A stretch of DNA of 64,000 nucleotides from Bacillota bacterium. GTDB lineage: Bacteria; Bacillota; Clostridia; Lachnospirales; Lachnospiraceae. Made by a program: the position numbers and the translations under genes. This document shows, piece after piece, positions 8,388 to 15,863 of the stretch. The stretch spans positions 5,181 to 69,180 of the forward strand of contig JAEYQV010000066.1 in assembly GCA_023409835.1 (NCBI GenBank), read 5' to 3'. The notes under the pieces are model-generated. The model searched no databases. It was not told where the DNA came from and was given only the letters and a program-made list of their open reading frames with translations. Position 1 is the first letter of the stretch. Every line of letters begins with the position of its first letter.

Positions 8388-9077
8388 ATGTTTAATTTTT
8401 CGACGGATTTAAATACAATCAATGATACAACAATACTATTGCGCATGGTCCTGGCTGTTCTGTTTGGCGGAGCAATCGGAATTGAACGGGGACGCAGCGG
8501 ACGACCGGCAGGGCTCAGAACTCATATTCTGGTATGTCTTGGCTCAACCCTTGCCATCATGACAAATCAGTATATCTTTGAAACCTACGAAGTCGGTGAT
8601 CCTACCAGAATGGCTGCTCAGGTAATCTCCGGAATAGGCTTTCTTGGAGCAGGAACCATCATTGTGACAGGCCGACATCAGGTTAAGGGTCTTACAACAG
8701 CAGCAGGGCTATGGGCCACAGCCTGTATGGGTCTGGCAATCGGAATCGGTTTTTATAAGGCTGCATTCGTAGCCTGCTTATTTATCGTATTTGCTACCGT
8801 AGTACTCCATCGTTTGGATAACTTTATGCTGTCCAAATCAAAGGTTCTGGATATCTATATAGAGTTTAACAGCTCAGCCTCTATAACCTCTGTTTTAGAG
8901 TCTTTAAAAGCCCTTATGGTACATATTGATTCAATCGAAATGATGAAGCCTTCCTATGGGACCAATGCCAATGTAGCTGCGATTATGACACTGCGTCTTA
9001 AGGAGAAGAAGATCCGTATGGAAATCATTGCGAAGGTATGTGCTATTCCCGGAGTGGAATTTGCAGAGGAAATATAA
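8388..9077 (+). CDS. MgtC/SapB family membrane protein
   Basis: 229 residues. About four or five helices form the MgtC domain, with signatures GGAIGIERGRSGRPAGLRTH, GFLGAGTIIV and GLTTAAGLWATA. A soluble ACT-like C-terminal domain (about 155-229) follows. The family is linked to Mg homeostasis, acid or host stress and F-type ATPase modulation, but its biochemistry is not settled. GGTGG lies upstream of ATG 8388. It is inserted between truA and rplM, which are adjacent in many relatives. It is likely a single-gene unit, since a strong promoter for rplM begins 11 bp after its stop. Confidence 0.9.
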   Translation: MFNFSTDLNTINDTTILLRMVLAVLFGGAIGIERGRSGRPAGLRTHILVCLGSTLAIMTNQYIFETYEVGDPTRMAAQVISGIGFLGAGTIIVTGRHQVKGLTTAAGLWATACMGLAIGIGFYKAAFVACLFIVFATVVLHRLDNFMLSKSKVLDIYIEFNSSASITSVLESLKALMVHIDSIEMMKPSYGTNANVAAIMTLRLKEKKIRMEIIAKVCAIPGVEFAEEI

Positions 9078-9087
9078 TGGAAAACCC

Positions 9088-9116
9088 TTGACACACCCGG
9101 CAAAATGTAATATAAT
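9088..9116 (+). promoter_or_regulatory. Consensus sigma-A promoter of rplM-rpsI
   Basis: Perfect TTGACA (9088-9093), a 17-bp spacer and perfect TATAAT (9111-9116). Transcription should start near 9123, leaving a leader of about 155 nt before rplM. Confidence 0.93.
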
Positions 9117-9121
9117 TATGA

Positions 9122-9279
9122 ATCGTGACGTGAGAATACTTGAACCAAAGCCCCGGTAATAGTATTTGAGATCGTGAGACGAACATTATATTGCAGCAAT
9201 GACCCCAAAAACAAGGCATTCGCTGCTCTAAAGCATGAAAATAATATTTGAGAATACATTTTCATAAGGAGGAAAACCG
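9122..9279 (+). promoter_or_regulatory. Structured leader of rplM-rpsI (L13-leader type)
   Basis: Non-coding leader between the consensus promoter and rplM. Stems are GCAGCAATG (9193-9201) with CATTCGCTGC (9217-9226, one bulge), and ATGAAAAT (9235-9242) with ATTTTCAT (9258-9265) ending 2 nt before AGGAGG. Firmicute rplM-rpsI operons often carry an L13-binding autoregulatory leader. This one is in the right place, but I could not match it to the family consensus. Confidence 0.55.
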
Positions 9280-9714
9280 ATGAAAAGTTTTATGGCTAGT
9301 CCTGCAACCATTGAAAAGAAATGGTATGTGGTTGACGCTAAAGGACAAACATTAGGCCGTCTCTCTTCAGAGATCGCAAAGGTATTACGAGGCAAGAACA
9401 AGCCCACTTATACACCCCACATTGATACGGGTGATTATGTTATAGTAGTAAATGCTGACCAGATCAAGGTTACAGGTAAGAAATTACAGCAGAAGGTTTA
9501 CTTCAGCCACTCTGATTATCCGGGCGGTGTGAAAGAAACTACTTTGGCAGAAATGATGGCTAAGAAGCCTACCGAAGTAATTCTCCATTCAGTTGCGGGT
9601 ATGCTTCCGAAGGGACCCTTAGGAAGAACCATGATTACTAAGTTACATGTATATGCAGGACCGGAGCATCCGCATGCAGCTCAGAAACCAGAAGTATTAG
9701 AGTTTAAATTTTAA
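9280..9714 (+). CDS. rplM: 50S ribosomal protein L13
   Basis: 144 residues, standard length. It starts MKSFMASPATIEKKWYVVDA, contains GRLSSEIAKVLRGK, DYVIVVNADQIKVTGKK and the conserved MLPKGPLGR. L13 is an early assembly protein of the 50S subunit. AAGGAGG is 7 nt upstream. rpsI follows after 28 bp. Confidence 0.98.
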   Translation: MKSFMASPATIEKKWYVVDAKGQTLGRLSSEIAKVLRGKNKPTYTPHIDTGDYVIVVNADQIKVTGKKLQQKVYFSHSDYPGGVKETTLAEMMAKKPTEVILHSVAGMLPKGPLGRTMITKLHVYAGPEHPHAAQKPEVLEFKF

Positions 9715-9742
9715 TCGGAGAGGTTGAAAGGAGGAAACAACA

Positions 9743-10135
9743 TTGGCTAAGGTAAAATATTACGGAACCGGAAGAAGAAAGAGCAGTATTGCCAGAGTAT
9801 ATTTATTACCCGGTACAGGTAAGGTTACGATAAATAAGAGAGACATGGACAGCTACTTCGGTCTTGAAACATTAAAGCTGATTGTTCGTCAGCCGCTTGT
9901 TATGACTGATACAGCAGACAAATTTGACGTTATGGTTAACGTTAAGGGTGGCGGCTTCACAGGTCAGGCAGGTGCAATCAGACACGGTATCTCCAGAGCA
10001 TTATTACATGCAGATGCAGACTACCGTCCGACCCTCAAGAAGGCAGGCTTCTTAACCAGAGATCCTAGAATGAAGGAAAGAAAGAAGTACGGCTTAAAGG
10101 CTGCAAGAAGAGCTCCGCAGTTCTCAAAGAGATAG
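9743..10135 (+). CDS. rpsI: 30S ribosomal protein S9
   Basis: 130 residues starting at TTG 9743 (MAKVKYYGTGRRKSSIARVY), with AAAGGAGGAAA in front. The middle has GGGFTGQAGAIRHGISRALL, and the C-terminal tail ends in KYGLKAARRAPQFSKR, whose last Lys-Arg contacts P-site tRNA. It is co-transcribed with rplM and followed by two terminator hairpins. Confidence 0.98.
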   Translation: MAKVKYYGTGRRKSSIARVYLLPGTGKVTINKRDMDSYFGLETLKLIVRQPLVMTDTADKFDVMVNVKGGGFTGQAGAIRHGISRALLHADADYRPTLKKAGFLTRDPRMKERKKYGLKAARRAPQFSKR

Positions 10136-10156
10136 TTATACCTGCGAAAGCATTAC

Positions 10157-10195
10157 AAAAAGCACATGGAGAGTTTACTCTCACATGTGCTTTTT
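10157..10195 (+). terminator. Intrinsic terminator after rpsI
   Basis: AAAAGCACATG pairs with CATGTGCTTTT, with an inner GAGAGT/ACTCTC stem, and runs into TTTTT. It is a strong, symmetrical hairpin that could act in both directions. Confidence 0.9.
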
Positions 10196-10212
10196 ACATG
10201 CTTTCATAGGTT

Positions 10213-10263
10213 CACATCAGATGACCGAGCAGAAGCGCAGCGGATGCGAGGTTATCTGATGTG
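10213..10263. repeat. REP-like inverted repeat, copy 1
   Basis: CACATCAGAT (10213-10222) and ATCTGATGTG (10254-10263) form a perfect 10-bp dyad around a GC-richer centre that begins GACCGAG and ends GAGGTT. It follows the first rpsI terminator and resembles the element at 10357-10401. Confidence 0.5.
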
Positions 10264-10300
10264 AAGCGCAGGTATAACTATCTCGTAGAGATACAAAAAT

Positions 10301-10333
10301 GCCCTGGAGAGTTTACTCTCCAAGGGCTTTTTT
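10301..10333. terminator. Second terminator, between rpsI and the convergent DUF998 gene
   Basis: GCCCTGGAGAG pairs with CTCTCCAAGGGC (one bulge) and is followed by a T-run on the + strand; AAAAA precedes it, so it can also stop leftward transcription from the DUF998 gene. The loop core GGAGAGTTTACTCTCC repeats that of the terminator at 10157. Confidence 0.8.
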
Positions 10334-10356
10334 TATACTTTGAAATTCGGAAGAAT

Positions 10357-10401
10357 GCAAGAGATGACCGGCGACCGAAGGTCGAGAGGTTCATCCCTTG
10401 C
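10357..10401. repeat. REP-like inverted repeat, copy 2
   Basis: GCAAGAGATGACC (10357-10369) pairs with GGTTCATCCCTTGC (10388-10401) with small mismatches. Inside is a perfect CGACC-GAA-GGTCG mini-hairpin. The shared GATGACCG and GAGGTT words link it to 10213-10263. Both sit behind a terminator. Confidence 0.45.
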
Positions 10402-10441
10402 AATTCGCAAGTAACTGAGTGTAATATCTGCGTATCGTCTT

Positions 10442-11068
10442 TTAATCCCTTACATAAGTAAACCCGAACAAGCTCAATATCCCTGTAAATACAACTGCAC
10501 TGTATGTACTAAATCGTTCTACGAATCCAAAGTACTCTTTAGGCACAATCCCACTACCAACGGCACCTATAAACATTAAAACCAATGCTAATACAGATAA
10601 ACAGCCTAAATACCGATATTTACTCTTAAAAGCTCCGATTGCAATCAGTACCAATGATGAAATTGACAATAATACTACCAATGTTGTTACTACAAATGCA
10701 TGTATCATCGACTGAAGACTACCATCGTATCCGCTACCCGATAAAGGAAACATGGTATAACCTATTGCAGAAACAAAATTCATTATTGTAAATACATATA
10801 TCCCGATTCTCAAGGTCTTTTTTTCTTCGTTTTGTACTAATATACAAAGCATAGTACAACATAAACAACTAAATATTTTGTATACAGTTACATAACCGCT
10901 TGCGACTATAAATGATGGAGCATCTGTAGCAGTCAAATCACTCACTGCTTGGCTTAACCGGTTATACCCGGGATAATATAAAGCTCCAATCATATCATGT
11001 AAAAAATAAAAAACGACACTAATTACTCCGCTTAGGCACAACCAATAAATTAGTTTTTTATCCTTCAT
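10442..11068 (-). CDS. DUF998 family integral membrane protein
   Basis: 208 residues with about six hydrophobic helices. The DUF998 signature region after helix 1 is visible as GYNRLSQAVSDLTATDAPSF, and a later AIGYTMFPLSGSG motif is typical. Function is unknown; members are multipass membrane proteins of bacteria and archaea. It is transcribed towards rpsI and separated from it by a bidirectional terminator. AAGGT-type sequence precedes the start at 11068. No conserved partner is apparent; the divergent-side neighbour is a LysR regulator on the same strand. Confidence 0.82.
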   Translation of the reverse strand: MKDKKLIYWLCLSGVISVVFYFLHDMIGALYYPGYNRLSQAVSDLTATDAPSFIVASGYVTVYKIFSCLCCTMLCILVQNEEKKTLRIGIYVFTIMNFVSAIGYTMFPLSGSGYDGSLQSMIHAFVVTTLVVLLSISSLVLIAIGAFKSKYRYLGCLSVLALVLMFIGAVGSGIVPKEYFGFVERFSTYSAVVFTGILSLFGFTYVRD

Positions 11069-11220
11069 AATTTAACCTTCCTCATTAAATTACCAATTTA
11101 TAGAATAAATTGTATCATATGGTAAACAGAAACGCTACCTATTTCTGTTAAATAATAGTGGTTAGAGCCTGCGTTATATTAATTATACTTTATGAGGACA
11201 AGCAGATGTTATCCATCTGT

Positions 11221-12108
11221 CTATAATTTCTCTATAACCTCTTCTGAAATTCGAATAAATTCTTTGACAATAAAGGAAAGCCATTTATCGCGGTGCCAGA
11301 TCATCTGAGATTTGATTTTATAATCACATAGATAATCAAGTGGAACCAGTTTTCCGGCATTTATTTCTGCATCTGCTGCGGTTTTGGGAAGGACACATAT
11401 ACCAAGACCGCTACAGGTAAGATTTTTAATAGCCTGTAAGCTTTCAGTTTCAAGAATAATTTTTGGAGTGATACCATTCCGTTCCAAATCATTTAAGAAA
11501 TTTTTACGGTAATAAGCAGCCGGTTCCGCCATAACTAAAGGAATACCGTCAAAATCACTTGGAGTAAGATTTGTTTTCGAAACAAGCCTATGATTAGGAG
11601 AAGCCAGAACAAGGATTGGTTCTACTACTTCTGCAGTGTAATTAATCTCTGGAACTTTATTTAAATATCCGATGGTATAAGCGAGGTCAATTTTATTTTC
11701 ACGTAACTCATTTAAAAACTCAGAACATTTCAGTATTCTTAAATATATATCTACATCCGGATATATCAGGCTAAAGGATTTGATAATGGCTGGCATTTTT
11801 TCAATACAGAGAGAATCACAGATTCCAATTCGAATGATTCCGGTTTTACTGGTGGTATCGCTTGGCATGTCCTGTAAATCATGGGACATTTTTAATATTT
11901 GACAGACAGAGGGTAAAAGCCTGATACCGGCTTCGGTCATAGTAACTTTCTTACCGATTCTATCAAACAGGGGTAATCCAAATTCTTCTTCTAATTTTTT
12001 AATATGCAGTGTGATACAGGATTGGGTATATCCCAACTTTTCCGCTGCTCTGGTGAAATTGAGTTCATTACTCAAAACATAAAATGACTGTAATTGTCTA
12101 AAATCCAT
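11221..12108 (-). CDS. LysR-family transcriptional regulator
   Basis: 295 residues. The N-terminal winged HTH (about 1-60) has NFTRAAEKLGYTQSCITLHI and FDRIGKKVTMTEAG. The LysR substrate-binding domain (about 90-295) contains IRIGICDSLCIEKMPAIIKS. It binds DNA as a tetramer and responds to a small-molecule co-inducer that cannot be read from sequence. AGGAG precedes the start. It is divergent from the gene at 12226, with a 117-bp AT-rich spacer holding two direct repeats, so that gene is the likely target. Confidence 0.92.
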   Translation of the reverse strand: MDFRQLQSFYVLSNELNFTRAAEKLGYTQSCITLHIKKLEEEFGLPLFDRIGKKVTMTEAGIRLLPSVCQILKMSHDLQDMPSDTTSKTGIIRIGICDSLCIEKMPAIIKSFSLIYPDVDIYLRILKCSEFLNELRENKIDLAYTIGYLNKVPEINYTAEVVEPILVLASPNHRLVSKTNLTPSDFDGIPLVMAEPAAYYRKNFLNDLERNGITPKIILETESLQAIKNLTCSGLGICVLPKTAADAEINAGKLVPLDYLCDYKIKSQMIWHRDKWLSFIVKEFIRISEEVIEKL

Positions 12109-12151
12109 GTTAAACTCCTTGTGATAACAAATTATTATTACAATGATGATA

Positions 12152-12178
12152 ATGATTAATTGTACTTATGATTAATTG
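12152..12178. promoter_or_regulatory. Two direct 11-bp repeats in the LysR divergent spacer
   Basis: ATGATTAATTG occurs at 12152-12162 and again at 12168-12178, a 16-bp period. It lies between the LysR gene and the divergent gene at 12226, where LysR-type operators normally lie. Confidence 0.4.
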
Positions 12179-12225
12179 GATGTTATCATATTATTATAAA
12201 ACTGGCAAGAAAAGGAGTGGAGAAA

Positions 12226-12729
12226 ATGAGTGAATTTATGAATGCATTGGTAAGTGAACAAAGAAATCTTTTAATTCCTGAAGAAAAGGATTACTTTGGC
12301 CTTTTGATTGGCGAATGGGATTTTGTATGGAGAGATTCATTGGGAACCAATAATGAGAGACAAGTAAAGGGTGAATGGATTTTTTCAAGAATATTAAACG
12401 GTATGGGAATACAGGATATTTTTATCTGTCCATCAAGGGAAGAACGTAAGAAATTAGTGTTACCGGATGCAGAATACGGTACAACAATCAGAACGTATAA
12501 TCCAACAACCGGGAATTGGGAAATATACTATTGCTGTTATGGTGAAAATACAAGACTTGAAGCAGTAAAGGAAGAAGATAGAATTGTATTGACAGAAAAA
12601 GCCTATGGAACAATGAGGTGGATTTTTTCGGAGATTGATGAAAACAGTTTCCATTGGCAGAATGTTATGCTAAAGGAGGAAGGAAAGTGGGTAGTGTGTT
12701 CCGATTGTCGTGCTGTCAGAAGAAAATAA
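12226..12729 (+). CDS. Conserved hypothetical protein, lipocalin/DUF1579-like beta-barrel
   Basis: 167 residues from ATG 12226; AAAGGAG is well placed for this ATG rather than for the GTG at 12217. No signal peptide or membrane helix. The pattern LLIGEWDFVWRDS near residue 25, followed by alternating strands rich in Trp/Tyr (TGNWEIYYCCYG, GTMRWIFSEI), resembles small beta-barrel proteins of the DUF1579/lipocalin-like type. Function is unknown. It is divergent from the LysR gene, so likely a member of that regulator's regulon. The family assignment is tentative. Confidence 0.6.
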   Translation: MSEFMNALVSEQRNLLIPEEKDYFGLLIGEWDFVWRDSLGTNNERQVKGEWIFSRILNGMGIQDIFICPSREERKKLVLPDAEYGTTIRTYNPTTGNWEIYYCCYGENTRLEAVKEEDRIVLTEKAYGTMRWIFSEIDENSFHWQNVMLKEEGKWVVCSDCRAVRRK

Positions 12730-12853
12730 TGGGAGTTATGCATAATAAAAACCATGGTTGCTATGGTCATTGGTGTTGTATATAATATGGAGGTAGAAGC
12801 TTTGCTCACATGCATGGGCTGTACAAATAAGCAGTGATGAAATGAGGATAAAA

Positions 12854-13525
12854 ATGAAACGATACTGTACCCTGGAAGAAATATCGGATGGTAAGCTATA
12901 TCATACAAAGGATCTGGCAGAAGTAAGCTGTAACGGCTGCATGGGACAAGCCTCCTGCTGCCATGGAATGGGCGGCTCCGTCATATTGGATCCCTATGAT
13001 ATATTCCGAATCACCCTACAAATGAAGCTGACCTTTGAACAGCTACTGGCTGATAAGCTCGAACTAAATGTTGTAGACGGAATTATTCTTCCTAATCTTA
13101 AAATGTCCGGTCCCTCTGAAGCCTGTGCTTTTCTTAAGGAGGACGGCAGATGCAGTATTCATGGCAGCCGGCCGGGAATCTGCAGAATATTTCCACTGGG
13201 AAGATATTATGCGGATCATGGATTCCAATATTTCCTTCAAGCGAATGAATGCCGGAACACCTCAAAAACAAAGGCCAAGATCAGCAAATGGATTGATACC
13301 CCCGATTTAGAAAAGTATGAGCGTTACTTAGTTGAATGGCATTATTTTTTGAATGACTGCGAAGACATGATAAAGAAAGCAGCACAGGAGACCTTGATTA
13401 AAAATATCAACATGTATCTGCTGAACAGCTTTTATGTGAAGCAATACGATTCGGACAAGGACTTCTATGCACAGTTTGAGGATAGGCTGCGGGTTGCAAG
13501 AATGCAGTTGGGTCTTATAGCTTGA
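12854..13525 (+). CDS. YkgJ-type cysteine-cluster (zinc/iron-chelating) protein
   Basis: 223 residues from ATG 12854, since GAGG ends 6 nt before it; an in-frame ATG at 12842 is less likely. Clustered cysteines follow the CxxC/CC layout of the YkgJ (CxxCxxCC) family: CNGCMGQASCCHG near the N-terminus, then CAFLKEDGRCSIHGSRPGIC with RIFPLG. These bind Zn or an Fe-S cluster. The exact role is unknown. The C-terminal third is helical and family-variable. No clear operon partner. Confidence 0.83.
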   Translation: MKRYCTLEEISDGKLYHTKDLAEVSCNGCMGQASCCHGMGGSVILDPYDIFRITLQMKLTFEQLLADKLELNVVDGIILPNLKMSGPSEACAFLKEDGRCSIHGSRPGICRIFPLGRYYADHGFQYFLQANECRNTSKTKAKISKWIDTPDLEKYERYLVEWHYFLNDCEDMIKKAAQETLIKNINMYLLNSFYVKQYDSDKDFYAQFEDRLRVARMQLGLIA

Positions 13526-13661
13526 ATTGTCTATATACCTCATAAAATTGCCTATAAATGCATAAAATAATATATTTTGTAAAAAAAATAGTTTTATTAT
13601 TGATATGGCTATGTTAAGATAAATCATGAAGTACTATATTTTATCTTAGGGGGTAATAGGA

Positions 13662-14204
13662 GTGTTTTGTTCAAAGTGTGGTTCTCAGGTACAGGAAGGA
13701 GTCGCATACTGTCCTCAATGCGGTGCGGCAATGGTAGGCGTCGCCAATAATACGGTCAATAACGCCGGTAATAATACTGGCAGCAATATCGGGTATCAGC
13801 CGAATCTATCCTATGGCAGCAGCCCGATAAAATCCAAAGGCAATGACATGAATAAGTTACGGATTGGTGCGTCAATTCTAGTAATTATAGCTACCTTCAT
13901 GCCGTACATATCAGCAATGGGCTATAGTGTTGGACTGTTTGGCGAAGGCCGAGACGGAATATATTTTATTATTCTTGCTGCGGCAGTAATTATTTGTGAT
14001 GTTTTAAGAAAGAATGTTCCTGCAGCGGTACTATCAATTATCACCTTAGGTTTTGCTGCATATGAAGTAATCGATACTAGAAAAGTTGCATCTGAAGCTT
14101 ACGGTTTACTGGAGTATGAATCAGGGTTTTATTGTCTGATTCTTGGTGCTATTGCAATGGCGGTTGCCGGACCGGTTATGAAAGCAATTGAAAAGAAGAG
14201 ATAA
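13662..14204 (+). CDS. Zinc-ribbon membrane protein
   Basis: 180 residues from GTG 13662, with GGGGG upstream. Residues 1-25 form a double CxxC zinc ribbon (MFCSKCGSQ and YCPQCGAAM). A low-complexity Asn/Gly linker (about 30-60) is followed by three to four hydrophobic helices from about residue 68. This layout is common in Clostridia for small membrane proteins of unknown role. A terminator follows it. Confidence 0.75.
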   Translation: MFCSKCGSQVQEGVAYCPQCGAAMVGVANNTVNNAGNNTGSNIGYQPNLSYGSSPIKSKGNDMNKLRIGASILVIIATFMPYISAMGYSVGLFGEGRDGIYFIILAAAVIICDVLRKNVPAAVLSIITLGFAAYEVIDTRKVASEAYGLLEYESGFYCLILGAIAMAVAGPVMKAIEKKR

Positions 14205-14238
14205 TAGATAGAATAGGTATAACATAGGATAATGTTTG

Positions 14239-14272
14239 GTACGCTGTGAATAAGCTCACAGCGTACTTTTTT
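14239..14272 (+). terminator. Intrinsic terminator
   Basis: GTACGCTGTGA pairs perfectly with TCACAGCGTAC (11 bp, 6-nt loop) followed by TTTTTT, between the zinc-ribbon gene and the PadR operon. Confidence 0.93.
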
Positions 14273-14309
14273 ATTACGAGAAATTTATGCTGAAATTATC
14301 CCAAATATG

Positions 14310-14370
14310 TTGACAGACGACATATGTCGTGATACGATATACATATCATATATGTCGTATCACGATATAT
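14310..14370 (+). promoter_or_regulatory. PadR-operon promoter with overlapping dyad operator
   Basis: TTGACA (14310-14315), a 17-bp spacer and TACGAT (14333-14338). A perfect 10-bp inverted repeat CGTGATACGA (14328-14337) / TCGTATCACG (14355-14364) overlaps the -10 and start. Further ATATGTCG and CGACATA half-sites flank it (14319-14328, 14388-14395). This fits autorepression by the PadR protein encoded next. Confidence 0.8.
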
Positions 14371-14406
14371 AGTAAGGCGACATATTTAGTATTAGGAGGA
14401 AGAGGG

Positions 14407-14739
14407 ATGGCCGAGAAAAATGAACCCTTAACGGAGAGCTACTATTATATTTTGTTATGTCTGTATAATCAACCCAACCATGGCTATGGTATCATGCAGG
14501 AGGCGGAAAAACTATCGGAAGGTACTGTTAAGATTGGATCCGGCACTATGTACGGTGCCACGAGTAATATGATGAAAAAGGGGTGGATCAGAGAGACCTT
14601 GAGTAATAATCCGGATGACCGCAGGAAACGATTGTATGAATTGACGCAGGAGGGGAGAAGGATTCTGGAGGAGGAAATTGCGCGGTTAAAGCGTATGCTG
14701 GATGGAGCGGAAATAGTATTGCATAGGGGGAATCGTTGA
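14407..14739 (+). CDS. PadR-family transcriptional regulator
   Basis: 110 residues from ATG 14407 with AGGAGG 7-12 nt upstream; an in-frame GTG/ATG region further upstream would run into the operator and is rejected. The winged-helix motif is clear: ESYYYILLCLYNQPNHGYG, then GSGTMYGATSNMMKKGWI and DRRKRLYELTQEGRRIL. PadR proteins repress their own operon, often together with a membrane partner. The next gene (DUF2812) begins 1 bp after its stop. Confidence 0.93.
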   Translation: MAEKNEPLTESYYYILLCLYNQPNHGYGIMQEAEKLSEGTVKIGSGTMYGATSNMMKKGWIRETLSNNPDDRRKRLYELTQEGRRILEEEIARLKRMLDGAEIVLHRGNR

Positions 14740-14740
14740 T

Positions 14741-15688
14741 ATGAGAGATGTCGTAGTAAAATACAATATGTATGCTGCCTGGGACTATGATAAGGAAGAA
14801 CAGGCATTAAATGAAGCCTCCAAAAAAGGTCTCCAGCTGGTTAAGGGAGGATGCTTTCACTCGAAGTTTCGAAGGGATAACAGTATACGCTACATTTATC
14901 AGCTGGATTATTATCTTGGAATTGAGGATATGGTCCGATATAGGGAGATTTTTGAAGAACAGGGGTGGGAGTATATTAATTCAACCTTTAACGGATGGCA
15001 TTATTTTCGTAAGCCCTATGAAGAGGGCATGGATGAGCGGGAGATGCGTATCTATACGGATAAAGAGTCCCTGAGAGAAATGCAGAATCGGTGGCTTCGT
15101 ATCATTATCCTATTGGATATTGTATACGTTCTGATGGCTATATCCTATGTATTCTTTGGCTTTAGACGGGGCTTTGATCTTATCGCACTGGAGGGCATTC
15201 TCTTTGGATTTCTGGCGTTGACGATTACCCTTGGGATAATACGGGCAAGAAAGGTGTTGGATGGTAAAAAGAGTGGCTTATGTATACCGATACAGATTAT
15301 GTTTCCGATCGTATTCCTAACGCTTATCGGTGTTATCGTCTATAATAGTATGGGCTTGGGCTATGATATCATTCACCATGAAAGGTTTGCCATTGAAGAA
15401 ACAGAAGAGAAAACGCTGCCGGTAACAAGCAGTACCATTTCAATCGAAAGGAGCGGCAGCTACGAAGTAAGTCTGGATCTTCATATGGAGGGAGGAAGTG
15501 TTACCTTTTCGCTGGTTGATGAGGACGGGGAAAAAGTATACAGCCAGACTGCTGAAAATTGCAGAGTACGGGGCAGGAAGCTGAAGCTTAAGAAGGGTAC
15601 ATATCGGACAGAGTACTCCTATGAGTATTTAAAGCCGGTTTCGGAGGCTTCCGATATCAAAGTGGATTTCAAACTAAGACGTAACTAA
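14741..15688 (+). CDS. DUF2812 membrane protein, partner of PadR
   Basis: 315 residues. The N-terminal DUF2812 domain (about 1-110) has YAAWDYDKEEQALNEASKKG, QLDYYLG and EEQGWEYI. Three or four membrane helices follow (about 118-215). A C-terminal extracytoplasmic beta-rich domain (about 240-315) is rich in charged strands. DUF2812 proteins are regularly encoded behind PadR repressors, suggesting a membrane-stress sensor or effector, but the activity is unknown. GGGGG lies before ATG 14741. Confidence 0.85.
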   Translation: MRDVVVKYNMYAAWDYDKEEQALNEASKKGLQLVKGGCFHSKFRRDNSIRYIYQLDYYLGIEDMVRYREIFEEQGWEYINSTFNGWHYFRKPYEEGMDEREMRIYTDKESLREMQNRWLRIIILLDIVYVLMAISYVFFGFRRGFDLIALEGILFGFLALTITLGIIRARKVLDGKKSGLCIPIQIMFPIVFLTLIGVIVYNSMGLGYDIIHHERFAIEETEEKTLPVTSSTISIERSGSYEVSLDLHMEGGSVTFSLVDEDGEKVYSQTAENCRVRGRKLKLKKGTYRTEYSYEYLKPVSEASDIKVDFKLRRN

Positions 15689-15719
15689 GTACGGACTACT
15701 TCATGATGATTTGCCACAT

Positions 15720-15768
15720 AAAAGGCTGGGAACCGGCTGCAGACAGCATACCGGGATCCCAGCCTTTT
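15720..15768. terminator. Bidirectional terminator between convergent genes
   Basis: AAAAGGCTGGGA (15720-15731) and TCCCAGCCTTTT (15757-15768) form a perfect 12-bp stem with A and T ends on both sides, between the DUF2812 gene and the convergent PurF-like gene. Confidence 0.85.
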
Positions 15769-15775
15769 CGTTAGC

Positions 15776-15798
15776 GGTTGGCTGCCACAGGCAGACAA
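15776..15798. repeat. 23-bp dispersed repeat (inverted copy at 61394)
   Basis: The 23 bp beginning GGTTGGCTGCC and ending CAGGCAGACAA are the exact reverse complement of 61394-61416. Both copies lie beside terminator hairpins in intergenic DNA. Confidence 0.8.
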
Positions 15799-15823
15799 TC
15801 CGGTTAGGACTGTAAATATCCAT

Positions 15824-15837
15824 GTATCACGATATAT
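15824..15837. promoter_or_regulatory. Second copy of the PadR operator half
   Basis: GTATCACGATATAT is identical to 14357-14370 inside the PadR operator, and ATACGATA follows at 15841-15848. It lies between the convergent DUF2812 and PurF-like genes, so it is not an ordinary promoter site. Confidence 0.5.
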
Positions 15838-15863
15838 GAAATACGATAAATGAAATGAGTTGT

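Noticed and set aside
10261..10461. 66-codon ORF on the + strand after rpsI
   Set aside because: It runs through the second terminator and the REP-like dyad, has no ribosome binding site and no recognisable pattern.
12603..12908. 101-codon minus-strand ORF
   Set aside because: It spans the end of one + strand gene and the beginning of another; no ribosome binding site.
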